From Hydrogenothermaceae bacterium (GTDB lineage Bacteria > Aquificota > Aquificia > Aquificales > Hydrogenothermaceae), in NCBI GenBank assembly GCA_015490675.1, contig WFXI01000118.1, positions 1-10,714 on the forward strand: a stretch of DNA of 10,714 nucleotides. Reading direction: 5' to 3'. Under the pieces are notes generated by a model. That model was not told the DNA's origin, searched no databases, and saw only the letters and a list, made by a program, of their open reading frames with translations. Each line of letters opens with the position of its first letter. Position 1 is the first letter of the stretch. The position numbers and the translations under genes are program-made. Below, one piece after another: positions 1-5,249 of the stretch.

Positions 1-207
1 ATGGATGAGCATATAAAATTTGAGCTTTATGAAAAAGAAGGAGTTGAATACTATTGTTTAGTTTATTCAATAGAAGATAGGAAACATGTAAAAATTTACT
101 ATTTAGAAAATAATAAATACATCAAAGTTTTTGAAACAATTGATGAAACATTTGAATTTTCTATAAAGGGCTGTAAACTTCCAGTAAACTTTTCAAAAAT
201 ACTGTAA
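1..207 (+). CDS. C-terminal part of a Uma2/DUF820-like protein (5' end probably outside the window)
   Basis: The 68 visible residues resemble the end of Uma2 (DUF820) proteins, a PD-(D/E)XK nuclease-fold family that is abundant in some thermophiles and cyanobacteria and has no settled role. The segment K-F-E-L-Y-E-K-E-G-V-E-Y-Y at residues 6-18 matches the family pattern K-x-x-x-Y-x-x-x-G-V-x-E-Y-W. It is followed by a strand with V-K-I-Y-Y-L and a closing amphipathic stretch ending K-L-P-V-N-F. The family's upstream catalytic part, usually including E-[VI]-L-S-P, is absent. The ATG at position 1 is therefore probably an internal methionine of a gene of roughly 180-200 codons that starts before the window. 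No ribosome binding site can be seen because the window begins here. The gene ends 24 bases before sucD, so the two may be cotranscribed. The assignment rests on a short C-terminal match. Confidence 0.5.
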   Translation: MDEHIKFELYEKEGVEYYCLVYSIEDRKHVKIYYLENNKYIKVFETIDETFEFSIKGCKLPVNFSKIL

Positions 208-231
208 ATAACAAAAAGGAGGAATAAAAGA

Positions 232-1110
232 ATGAGCGTATTGGTTAACAAGGATACTAAAGTAATTGTTCAGGGAATAACAGGGAAAGAAGGTTCTTTC
301 CATGCAACACAGTGTAAAGCATATGGAACACAGATTGTAGGTGGTGTAACTCCAGGAAAAGGAGGGCAAGAAGTAGAAGGAATTCCTGTTTTTGATAGTG
401 TTAAAGAAGCTGTAGATAACACTGGAGCAGATTGCTCTTTAATATTTGTGCCTCCTCCATTTGCTGCAGATGCTATTGTAGAGGCTGTTGATGCAGGAGT
501 AAAAACTGTTATATGTATCACAGAAGGAATTCCTGTAAATGATATGATACCTGTAAAAAATTACATAAAAACTTACTATCCTGATACTGTTTTAATTGGA
601 CCAAACTGCCCTGGTGTTATTACTCCAGAAGAGGCTAAAATTGGAATTATGCCTGGACACATCTTTAAAAAAGGAAATGTTGGACTTGTTTCAAGGTCTG
701 GAACATTAACATATGAAGCTGCATATCAGTTAACACAAAGAGGAATAGGACAATCTACAGCTGTTGGTATTGGTGGAGACCCTGTTCCAGGAACAGTTTT
801 TGCTGATGTTTTAAAGTGGTTCCAGGATGACCCTGAAACAGAAGCTATTGTTATGATTGGTGAAATTGGTGGAACTGCAGAAGAAGAAGCTGCAGAATTT
901 ATAAAAGAGTATGTAACAAAACCTGTGGTTGCTTACATAGCAGGTGTAACTGCTCCTCCAGGAAAAAGAATGGGACATGCTGGAGCTATAATCGCTGGAG
1001 GAAAAGGAACTGCTGAAGAAAAATACAAAGCATTAGAAGCTGCAGGAGTTACAACTGTTAAAAATATTTCAACTATTGGTGAAGTAGTTGAGAAAGTTCT
1101 AAAAGGATAA
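232..1110 (+). CDS. sucD: Succinyl-CoA synthetase (ADP-forming) alpha subunit
   Basis: This is the alpha subunit of the cytoplasmic ligase that interconverts succinate, CoA and ATP with succinyl-CoA. In an Aquificota-like autotroph it would act in the reductive TCA cycle. The length of 292 residues is normal. The N-terminal CoA-binding Rossmann domain shows G-I-T-G-K-E-G at 15-21 and P-P-P-F at 74-77. The ligase domain shows G-P-N-C-P-G-V-I at 123-130 and S-R-S-G-T-L-T at 154-160. The phosphorylated histidine is H249 in G-H-A-G-A-I-I-A-G-G. AGGAGG at 217-222 lies 9 bases before the ATG and fixes the start. No sucC (beta subunit) lies on either side inside the window. CcsB, the small subunit of citryl-CoA synthetase, is a homologue and the main alternative, but size and motifs fit SucD better. 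A hairpin terminator follows directly. Confidence 0.93.
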   Translation: MSVLVNKDTKVIVQGITGKEGSFHATQCKAYGTQIVGGVTPGKGGQEVEGIPVFDSVKEAVDNTGADCSLIFVPPPFAADAIVEAVDAGVKTVICITEGIPVNDMIPVKNYIKTYYPDTVLIGPNCPGVITPEEAKIGIMPGHIFKKGNVGLVSRSGTLTYEAAYQLTQRGIGQSTAVGIGGDPVPGTVFADVLKWFQDDPETEAIVMIGEIGGTAEEEAAEFIKEYVTKPVVAYIAGVTAPPGKRMGHAGAIIAGGKGTAEEKYKALEAAGVTTVKNISTIGEVVEKVLKG

Positions 1111-1120
1111 GATAAAATCT

Positions 1121-1150
1121 GGGAGGGACATCCCTCCCTTTAACTTTTAA
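1121..1150 (+). terminator. Hairpin terminator after sucD, possibly bidirectional
   Basis: GGGAGGG at 1121-1127 pairs with CCCTCCC at 1132-1138 around an ACAT loop, and an interrupted T-rich tail (TTTAACTTTTAA) follows. It lies 10 bases after the sucD stop. Read on the other strand, the same hairpin is followed by AGATTTTATC, a weaker tail, so it may also end the convergent cytochrome gene, whose stop is at 1147-1149. Confidence 0.8.
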
Positions 1151-2175
1151 TTATAAGAAGGTAAAACAGGAATAGTTTTTATATCTTCACTAAGTTCTCC
1201 TGTCAATGATTTCAAAAATGCATAGATATCTTCAATATCTTTTTTAGATAAATCTTTGCCAAGTTGAACTTTAGCCATAATTTTGATTGCATCTTTTAAA
1301 GACCATACACTTCCATCATGAAAATATGGAGCAGTTTTGGCTATATTTCTAAGAGGAGGGACTTTAAACACATATTTATCTTCTTCTTTTTTGGTAACAG
1401 AATATCTACCTAAATCTATTTTTTCGCTTTTTGTATATTTCCAATAAGGTTCAACTACACCAAATTTTTGATACATTGTTCCTCCAAGTAAGGCTCCCTG
1501 ATGGCAAGAAGCACAACCAATAGAAATGAACTTTTTCAAACCTCTTTTTTCTTGTTCATTCAAAGCATTAACATATCCATTTAAAAATTTATCAAATCTT
1601 GATGGAGTTGATAAAGTTCTTTCCCAAGCACCAATAGCTTTTGCAAAATTATCTACAGTTATAGGGTCTTTTTCATTAGGAAATGCTTTTTTAAATAATT
1701 CTTTATAACCTTTTATACTTTTTAGTTTATTTTCTACCCACTCATAAGAAGGAGCACCGAATGAACCTTTACCAAGCAAAGCCCTTTTTGCCTGGTCTTC
1801 AACATCTTTTCTATCACCTCTCCAGTGCTGAGTAATCTGTCCTGCAGAGTTTAAAACTGTTGGAGCATTCCTAGGATTTATTTTTCCATTATTTCCTTGA
1901 GCTTTTTTTAAACCATCAGCACCATATAAAGTTAATGGATGACACTTAGAACAGGAAGTTGCTCCATCTATTGATACTCTAGGTTCATAAAAAAGGATTT
2001 TACCTAATTTTATTTTTTCTGGAGTTAAAGGATTATTATCAGATGGGAAAACTTCAGGCAAAGGTGAAAAATACTGCCTTGCCTGTTTTAAAAGCTCAAC
2101 ATCAGAAGCATAAGAAGAATATGTAAATATAGAAGCCGATGATAATAAAATTGTAAAAAAGTTTTTAACCTTCAT
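1147..2175 (-). CDS. Periplasmic di-haem cytochrome c peroxidase/MauG family protein
   Basis: This is a secreted di-haem c-type cytochrome of 342 residues. Residues 1-23 form a Sec signal peptide (M-K-V-K, a hydrophobic stretch, then S-Y-A before S-D). The two haem sites are C-S-K-C-H at 75-79 (N-terminal, peroxidatic haem) and C-A-S-C-H at 221-225 (C-terminal, electron-transfer haem). P-R-N-A-P-T-V-L-N at 101-109, A-P-Y-F-H-D-G-S at 282-289 and M300 before Q-L-G-x-x-L are family signatures; M300 is the expected axial ligand of the C-terminal haem. The distal histidine of classical bacterial peroxidases appears to be N95, and the catalytic-loop glutamate also appears absent (S-F-G-A-P at 138-142). 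H-W-R-G-D-R at 117-122 replaces the usual F-W-D-G-R. Peroxidase activity is therefore less certain than family membership. GGAGGG sits 5 bases before the ATG. The gene is divergent from superoxide reductase. Confidence 0.88.
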   Translation of the reverse strand: MKVKNFFTILLSSASIFTYSSYASDVELLKQARQYFSPLPEVFPSDNNPLTPEKIKLGKILFYEPRVSIDGATSCSKCHPLTLYGADGLKKAQGNNGKINPRNAPTVLNSAGQITQHWRGDRKDVEDQAKRALLGKGSFGAPSYEWVENKLKSIKGYKELFKKAFPNEKDPITVDNFAKAIGAWERTLSTPSRFDKFLNGYVNALNEQEKRGLKKFISIGCASCHQGALLGGTMYQKFGVVEPYWKYTKSEKIDLGRYSVTKKEEDKYVFKVPPLRNIAKTAPYFHDGSVWSLKDAIKIMAKVQLGKDLSKKDIEDIYAFLKSLTGELSEDIKTIPVLPSYN

Positions 2176-2207
2176 TTTATCCCTCCGTCAAATTTTAAAT
2201 TTTTTAT

Positions 2208-2224
2208 TACTATAATGTATAGTA
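2208..2224. repeat. 17-bp inverted repeat over the -10 box of the cytochrome promoter
   Basis: TACTATAATGTATAGTA consists of 7-bp arms TACTATA and TATAGTA around ATG. It covers the predicted minus-strand -10 hexamer at 2209-2214. The size and AT-rich symmetry would suit an operator for a dimeric repressor, for example of the Fur/PerR family, but the bases do not clearly match the published Fur or PerR boxes. The AT-rich context makes chance a real possibility. Confidence 0.35.
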
Positions 2225-2237
2225 TTATTTTTGGCAA
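2209..2237 (-). promoter_or_regulatory. Predicted sigma-70 promoter of the di-haem cytochrome gene
   Basis: Read on the minus strand, TTGCCA (complement of 2232-2237) is followed after exactly 17 bases by TATAGT (complement of 2209-2214). Each hexamer matches the consensus at 5 of 6 positions. Transcription would begin near 2202, about 27 bases before the start codon at 2175. The -35 hexamer overlaps that of the opposite promoter. Confidence 0.6.
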
Positions 2238-2259
2238 GGTTATTTTTCCTGATTAAAAT
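2231..2259 (+). promoter_or_regulatory. Predicted sigma-70 promoter of the superoxide reductase gene
   Basis: TTGGCA (2231-2236), 17 bases, then TAAAAT (2254-2259); each hexamer matches the consensus at 5 of 6 positions. Transcription would start near 2266, about 60 bases before the chosen start codon. A weaker alternative lies just downstream: TTGGGA at 2262-2267 and TAGTAT at 2285-2290, also 17 bases apart. Confidence 0.55.
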
Positions 2260-2315
2260 CATTGGGATAAAAAATTAAAAGGTTTAGTATGTTGTACACA
2301 AATAAAATAAAAGAT

Positions 2316-2320
2316 GGAGG
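2316..2320 (+). promoter_or_regulatory. Ribosome binding site fixing the superoxide reductase start
   Basis: GGAGG lies 7 bases before the ATG at 2328 but only 1 base before the in-frame ATG at 2322, and it is downstream of the first in-frame ATG at 2289. The spacing selects 2328 as the start. Confidence 0.85.
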
Positions 2321-2327
2321 TATGAAA

Positions 2328-2735
2328 ATGCCAAAAGTAAATAACTATGTTGATATCTCTACTATCGACAAAGAAGCAAAAAGAGATTTTATTGACAGAC
2401 ACTCACCATTTGTTCATGTAGAAGATACTCCTGTAAAAGGACAAAAATTAAGAGTTAAAGTAAGAGTTGGTAATGAATACTGCCACCCAGATGATTTTGA
2501 CCACTATATTGCATGGGTTCAACTCTGGGATGGAGACACTTTCTTAGGACAAGTTAACTTTGTTCCTGGTGTTCAAGGAAACCAATGCTCTCAAGCAGAA
2601 GCAGACTTTTACATTGTTCCAACTAAAAATAAACTTAAACTTCAAGCTATGAGCTACTGTACAAAGCACGGATTATGGCAAGGTCCTGAAGTAGAATTAG
2701 AAGTTCAAGAAGCTGAAGCTACAGTAGGTGCTTAA
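2328..2735 (+). CDS. sor: Superoxide reductase, one-iron (neelaredoxin) type
   Basis: This cytoplasmic enzyme reduces superoxide to hydrogen peroxide without making oxygen, normally with electrons from rubredoxin. The 135 residues cover only the iron-binding domain: there is no N-terminal desulforedoxin domain with paired cysteines, so it is the one-iron class. The expected His4Cys ligands of the catalytic iron are visible: H25 in D-R-H-S-P, H53 in C-H-P, H59 in F-D-H-Y-I, and C111 with H114 in Y-C-T-K-H-G-L-W. The usual E-K-H-V-P motif reads D-R-H-S-P, so the conserved glutamate and lysine before the first histidine appear as D23 and R24. The start is chosen from the ribosome binding site; a 148-residue reading from 2289 has no suitable site. 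A strong terminator follows, so it is probably a single-gene transcript. Its peroxide product needs removal by another enzyme. Confidence 0.87.
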   Translation: MPKVNNYVDISTIDKEAKRDFIDRHSPFVHVEDTPVKGQKLRVKVRVGNEYCHPDDFDHYIAWVQLWDGDTFLGQVNFVPGVQGNQCSQAEADFYIVPTKNKLKLQAMSYCTKHGLWQGPEVELEVQEAEATVGA

Positions 2736-2773
2736 TTAAGTACATATCTTAATACATATAAAACCTGCAAAGG

Positions 2774-2798
2774 GCCCCCATTTATTGGGGGCTTTTTT
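2774..2798 (+). terminator. Rho-independent terminator of superoxide reductase
   Basis: GCCCCCA (2774-2780) and TGGGGGC (2786-2792) form a 7-bp GC-rich stem with a TTTAT loop, followed at once by six T (2793-2798). It separates the reductase from the downstream dismutase gene. Confidence 0.93.
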
Positions 2799-2893
2799 AT
2801 TTTATACACATTTTTAAATAATCTGATATCTATCATAACCACCTCTTAAAATGAAAATTAGCTTTAAAGAAAATTTAATTTGGGGGTGGAACA

Positions 2894-3499
2894 ATGAAAT
2901 TAGAACCAAAAGACCACTTAAAACCAAAAGGTTTAGAAGGTATTTCTGACGAACAAATAGAGGTTCATTTTGAGGCACATTATAAAGGTTATGTAGCAAA
3001 ATATAACGAAATTCAAGAAAAGCTAGCAGACTTAGATTTCGCAGATAGAAGTAAAGCAAATCAAAATTATTCAGAATATAGGGCTTTAAAAGTAGAAGAA
3101 AGTTTTAATTATATGGGTGTAGTTCTTCATGAGCTTTATTTTGAGAACTTAATCGGTGGAGGAAAAGGAGAACCTTCTTCTAAACTTGGAGAATTAATAG
3201 AAAATACTTTTGGCAGTATAGAAAATTGTCTTAGTGAAATCAAGGCAACTGCAATTGCTTGCAGAGGATGGTCTATTTTAACTTATGACCTATATAACAA
3301 TCAGCTTATAGTCAATGGGCTTGATGCCCACAACAATTTAGGGATGATGATGAGTTACCCTTTGATTGTAGTAGATGTATACGAACATGCTTATTATGTA
3401 GATTATAAAAATAAAAGACCTCCGTATGTAGATGCAGTATTTAAAAATTTAAATTGGGATGTAATTAACTCTAGATTTGAAAAAGCTACATCAAAGTAA
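2894..3499 (+). CDS. sod: Superoxide dismutase, Fe/Mn family
   Basis: This enzyme dismutes superoxide to oxygen and peroxide. It is 201 residues with no signal peptide, so cytoplasmic. The four metal ligands of the family can be placed: H25 in V-H-F-E-A-H-Y, H79 in V-L-H-E-L-Y, and D161 and H165 in D-V-Y-E-H-A-Y-Y. Y33 matches the second-sphere tyrosine (Tyr34 of E. coli). The ending with R-P-P-Y-V and N-L-N-W is typical. The second-sphere glutamine that helps tell Fe from Mn enzymes is missing at both usual places: G75 occupies the Fe-type position and H146 the Mn-type position. A histidine there occurs in some hyperthermophile and cambialistic enzymes, so metal use stays open. A purine-rich GGGGGTGG at 2882-2889 precedes the ATG. 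The 158 bases upstream hold the reductase terminator and AT-rich DNA with no clear promoter. The 3' end overlaps the opposite NAD(P)HX repair gene. Confidence 0.93.
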   Translation: MKLEPKDHLKPKGLEGISDEQIEVHFEAHYKGYVAKYNEIQEKLADLDFADRSKANQNYSEYRALKVEESFNYMGVVLHELYFENLIGGGKGEPSSKLGELIENTFGSIENCLSEIKATAIACRGWSILTYDLYNNQLIVNGLDAHNNLGMMMSYPLIVVDVYEHAYYVDYKNKRPPYVDAVFKNLNWDVINSRFEKATSK

Positions 3500-5074
3500 A
3501 TATGATAATTTTTTTATTAAAGAGGAATCACACTTAATATCTATAACTTCCTTATAAGCCTTAGGTATAAACTCTACTATATCTCTTGCCCTAAGGCTTT
3601 CTTTTCCTTTTTCTTTAACTGCTAAATCTCCTGAAATACCGTGAAGTAAAACACCTGTTTTAACTGCTTCAAATGCAGGTAATCTATTAACAAGGGCTCC
3701 AATTATTCCTGCTAAAACATCTCCTGTTCCAGCTTTTGCCATTCCTTCATTTCCTGCTATTGAATAATAAATTTTTTCATCTGGATTAACTATTAATGTT
3801 CTCGAAAACTTTACAACTAAAATACAGTTTGTTTCTTTGGAAAATTCGACAGCTATTTCTTCTAAATTTTCTTTTAAAGTTTTTGTATCTATCTTCGTTA
3901 ACCTAGAAAACTCACCTAAATGAGGTGTTAAAATAGTTGGGAATTTTCTTTTTCTCAAAAGTTCTTTAAAATTATCAATTTTTGTTAAGCTGTTTAAACC
4001 ATCTGCATCTATAACTACAGGAAGTTTCTGTTTTAATGTTTCTTTAACTAAAGAAATAGTTCCTTCTGAAACTCCCATTCCCATTCCAATTGTTATGCTT
4101 GAAAATTTTCCATTTTTTATAATTTCTCTTAAATATTTAGAAGCTTTTTTTGAAAACATTCCATTACTAGAAGGAGCTGGTATAGACATTTCTTCAATAA
4201 GATTTTCTTCTATTATTTGATTAATATCTTGAGGCACAAAAACTGTTGTCAAACCTGCTCCTGCATTTGTCGATGCTAAAGCAGAAAGTATAACTGCTCC
4301 CGATTTTCCAACACTTCCGCCAACAATCAAGTTATGTCCAAATTTATATTTATGACTATCCTTTTCTCTTTTAGGAAGTTGTATATCAGAAACAGTTAAC
4401 AGACTTCTATTTATAGCATTTTCATAGCTCTTATCTAAAGAAATATCAACAATAAAAATTTCTCCACAATACTCTGAAGCAGGATATAAAATATGGCAAA
4501 GTTTTGGATATCCAAAAGTTACAGTTATGTCTGCTTTAATAAATTTTCCGTTTGTATTTCCTGTGTCTGCTGATAAGCCAGAAGGTATATCTATAGATAT
4601 TACATTTTTTGCATACTTACTTATATAATCTATAGCTTTTTCTCTATATCCTTTAACTGGTGGAGTAAACCCTGTTCCAAAAATTGCATCAATAACAACA
4701 TCTGAATTTTTTATAGCGTTAATCAATTTATTTATATTTTTTTCATCAATAAATAAAACATCTACTCCTAGTTTTTCTAAAATTTGAAAATTTGTTTTAT
4801 TATCTTCAGATAATTTTGATATATCAGATGCAAGAATAAAAACTTTTACATTCTTACCAAAATTAAACAAATATCTTGCTATAACTAAACCATCACCACC
4901 ATTATTTCCTGAACCTGCAATTACGACAAAATTTTCTTTATCAGAAAATTTATTTAAAATGACTTCAAAGGCTCCTCTTCCTGCATTTTCCATAAGAACT
5001 AGAGATGAAATTCCTGTAAGTTTTATTGTATTTTCATCGATAAATCTCATTTCATTAGCTTTAAGGATTTTCAT
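3491..5074 (-). CDS. nnr: Bifunctional NAD(P)H-hydrate epimerase / ADP-dependent NAD(P)H-hydrate dehydratase
   Basis: This is a repair enzyme for NADHX and NADPHX, the hydrated cofactors formed by heat, acid or side reactions. The N-terminal domain (about 1-215, YjeF_N/NnrE) epimerises R- and S-forms and shows G-N-N-G-G-D-G at 56-62, D-A-I-F-G-T-G at 129-135 and D-I-P-S-G-L at 162-167. The C-terminal domain (about 235-510, ribokinase-like NnrD) dehydrates the S-form using ADP and shows D-A-D-G-L-N at 356-361, T-P-H-L-G-E at 383-388 and the nucleotide-binding A-G-T-G-D-V-L-A-G at 448-456. The length of 527 residues is normal for the fused form. A reading frame extends 18 codons further upstream, but GGAGG (complement of 5081-5085) lies 6 bases before the ATG at 5074, and the conserved family start begins there. 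The 3' end overlaps the dismutase gene by 9 bases with no terminator between. Confidence 0.93.
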   Translation of the reverse strand: MKILKANEMRFIDENTIKLTGISSLVLMENAGRGAFEVILNKFSDKENFVVIAGSGNNGGDGLVIARYLFNFGKNVKVFILASDISKLSEDNKTNFQILEKLGVDVLFIDEKNINKLINAIKNSDVVIDAIFGTGFTPPVKGYREKAIDYISKYAKNVISIDIPSGLSADTGNTNGKFIKADITVTFGYPKLCHILYPASEYCGEIFIVDISLDKSYENAINRSLLTVSDIQLPKREKDSHKYKFGHNLIVGGSVGKSGAVILSALASTNAGAGLTTVFVPQDINQIIEENLIEEMSIPAPSSNGMFSKKASKYLREIIKNGKFSSITIGMGMGVSEGTISLVKETLKQKLPVVIDADGLNSLTKIDNFKELLRKRKFPTILTPHLGEFSRLTKIDTKTLKENLEEIAVEFSKETNCILVVKFSRTLIVNPDEKIYYSIAGNEGMAKAGTGDVLAGIIGALVNRLPAFEAVKTGVLLHGISGDLAVKEKGKESLRARDIVEFIPKAYKEVIDIKCDSSLIKKLSYLL

Positions 5075-5080
5075 AAAGTA

Positions 5081-5085
5081 CCTCC
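5081..5085 (-). promoter_or_regulatory. Ribosome binding site fixing the nnr start
   Basis: CCTCC on the plus strand reads GGAGG on the coding strand, 6 bases before the ATG at 5074. This rejects the upstream in-frame ATG at 5128, whose 18 extra residues do not resemble the family. Confidence 0.85.
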
Positions 5086-5103
5086 ATTTACAATTTTGTA
5101 AAT
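5086..5103. repeat. 18-bp inverted repeat just upstream of the nnr ribosome binding site
   Basis: ATTTACAA and TTGTAAAT form 8-bp arms around TT, ending directly against the nnr ribosome binding site. In the nnr mRNA it could fold into a short hairpin touching that site; in DNA it could be an operator. Its core ACAATTTTGT (5090-5099) matches the core ACAAATTTGT of the 24-bp palindrome (5139-5148) at 9 of 10 bases. Confidence 0.45.
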
Positions 5104-5114
5104 TTCTAACTTTA

Positions 5115-5142
5115 AATCTATTTAACAAAAATGTAATAACAA
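5115..5142 (-). promoter_or_regulatory. Possible promoter of nnr
   Basis: On the minus strand TTGTTA (complement of 5137-5142) is followed after 16 bases by TAGATT (complement of 5115-5120), each matching the consensus at 4 of 6 positions. The -35 hexamer lies in the left arm of the 24-bp palindrome, mirroring the opposite promoter. Weak on its own. Confidence 0.3.
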
Positions 5143-5155
5143 ATTTGTTATTACA
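5132..5155. promoter_or_regulatory. Perfect 24-bp palindrome, likely operator between nnr and the nitrogen operon
   Basis: The arm TGTAATAACAAA (5132-5143) is followed at once by its exact reverse complement (5144-5155), with no spacer or mismatch. Each arm carries the hexamer TTGTTA on one strand, placed to act as -35 box of the promoter facing away on that side. A dimeric regulator bound here would control both directions. It does not match the FNR/DNR pattern TTGAT-N4-ATCAA, the CRP pattern, or the NtcA pattern GTA-N8-TAC, so the regulator cannot be named. Confidence 0.65.
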
Positions 5156-5173
5156 CTACTAAATAGCTATGAT
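5145..5173 (+). promoter_or_regulatory. Predicted promoter of the cobA-nir-narG operon
   Basis: TTGTTA (5145-5150, 4 of 6 consensus bases) is followed after 17 bases by TATGAT (5168-5173, 5 of 6). Transcription would start near 5180, leaving a 5' leader of about 70 bases. The -35 hexamer lies inside the right arm of the 24-bp palindrome. Confidence 0.45.
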
Positions 5174-5208
5174 TAATGATAATATTACTACATTATTTTG
5201 GCATAAAT

Positions 5209-5222
5209 TTTTCTTAAGAAAA
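5209..5222. repeat. 14-bp perfect palindrome in the cobA leader
   Basis: TTTTCTT followed by AAGAAAA, without spacer, lies 27 bases before the cobA start codon. It may be a protein-binding site or a chance result of the AT-rich leader; no known operator is recognised. Confidence 0.25.
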
Positions 5223-5249
5223 TTAATGTATAACAAATTGAGGTAAAAA

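Noticed and set aside
2289..2327. A 13-residue N-terminal extension of superoxide reductase from the ATG at 2289.
   Set aside because: GGAGG at 2316-2320 lies downstream of that ATG and is correctly spaced for 2328; the extra residues do not resemble the family.
2824..2835. Short dyad TGATATCTATCA upstream of sod as an operator.
   Set aside because: The arms are only 5 bp in very AT-rich DNA and no promoter can be placed firmly around it, so chance is a sufficient explanation.
5075..5128. An 18-residue N-terminal extension of the NAD(P)HX repair enzyme.
   Set aside because: The ribosome binding site next to the ATG at 5074 and the conserved family N-terminus both point to the shorter protein; the extension covers the inverted repeat in the leader.
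5132..5155. The palindrome as a transcription terminator.
   Set aside because: It is AT-rich with no loop and no T-tract on either side, and it lies between divergent genes, where no transcript needs to end.
5198..5216. A sigma-54 promoter suggested by TTGGCAT upstream of cobA.
   Set aside because: The GC of the -12 element should fall at 5211-5212, where the sequence is TT.
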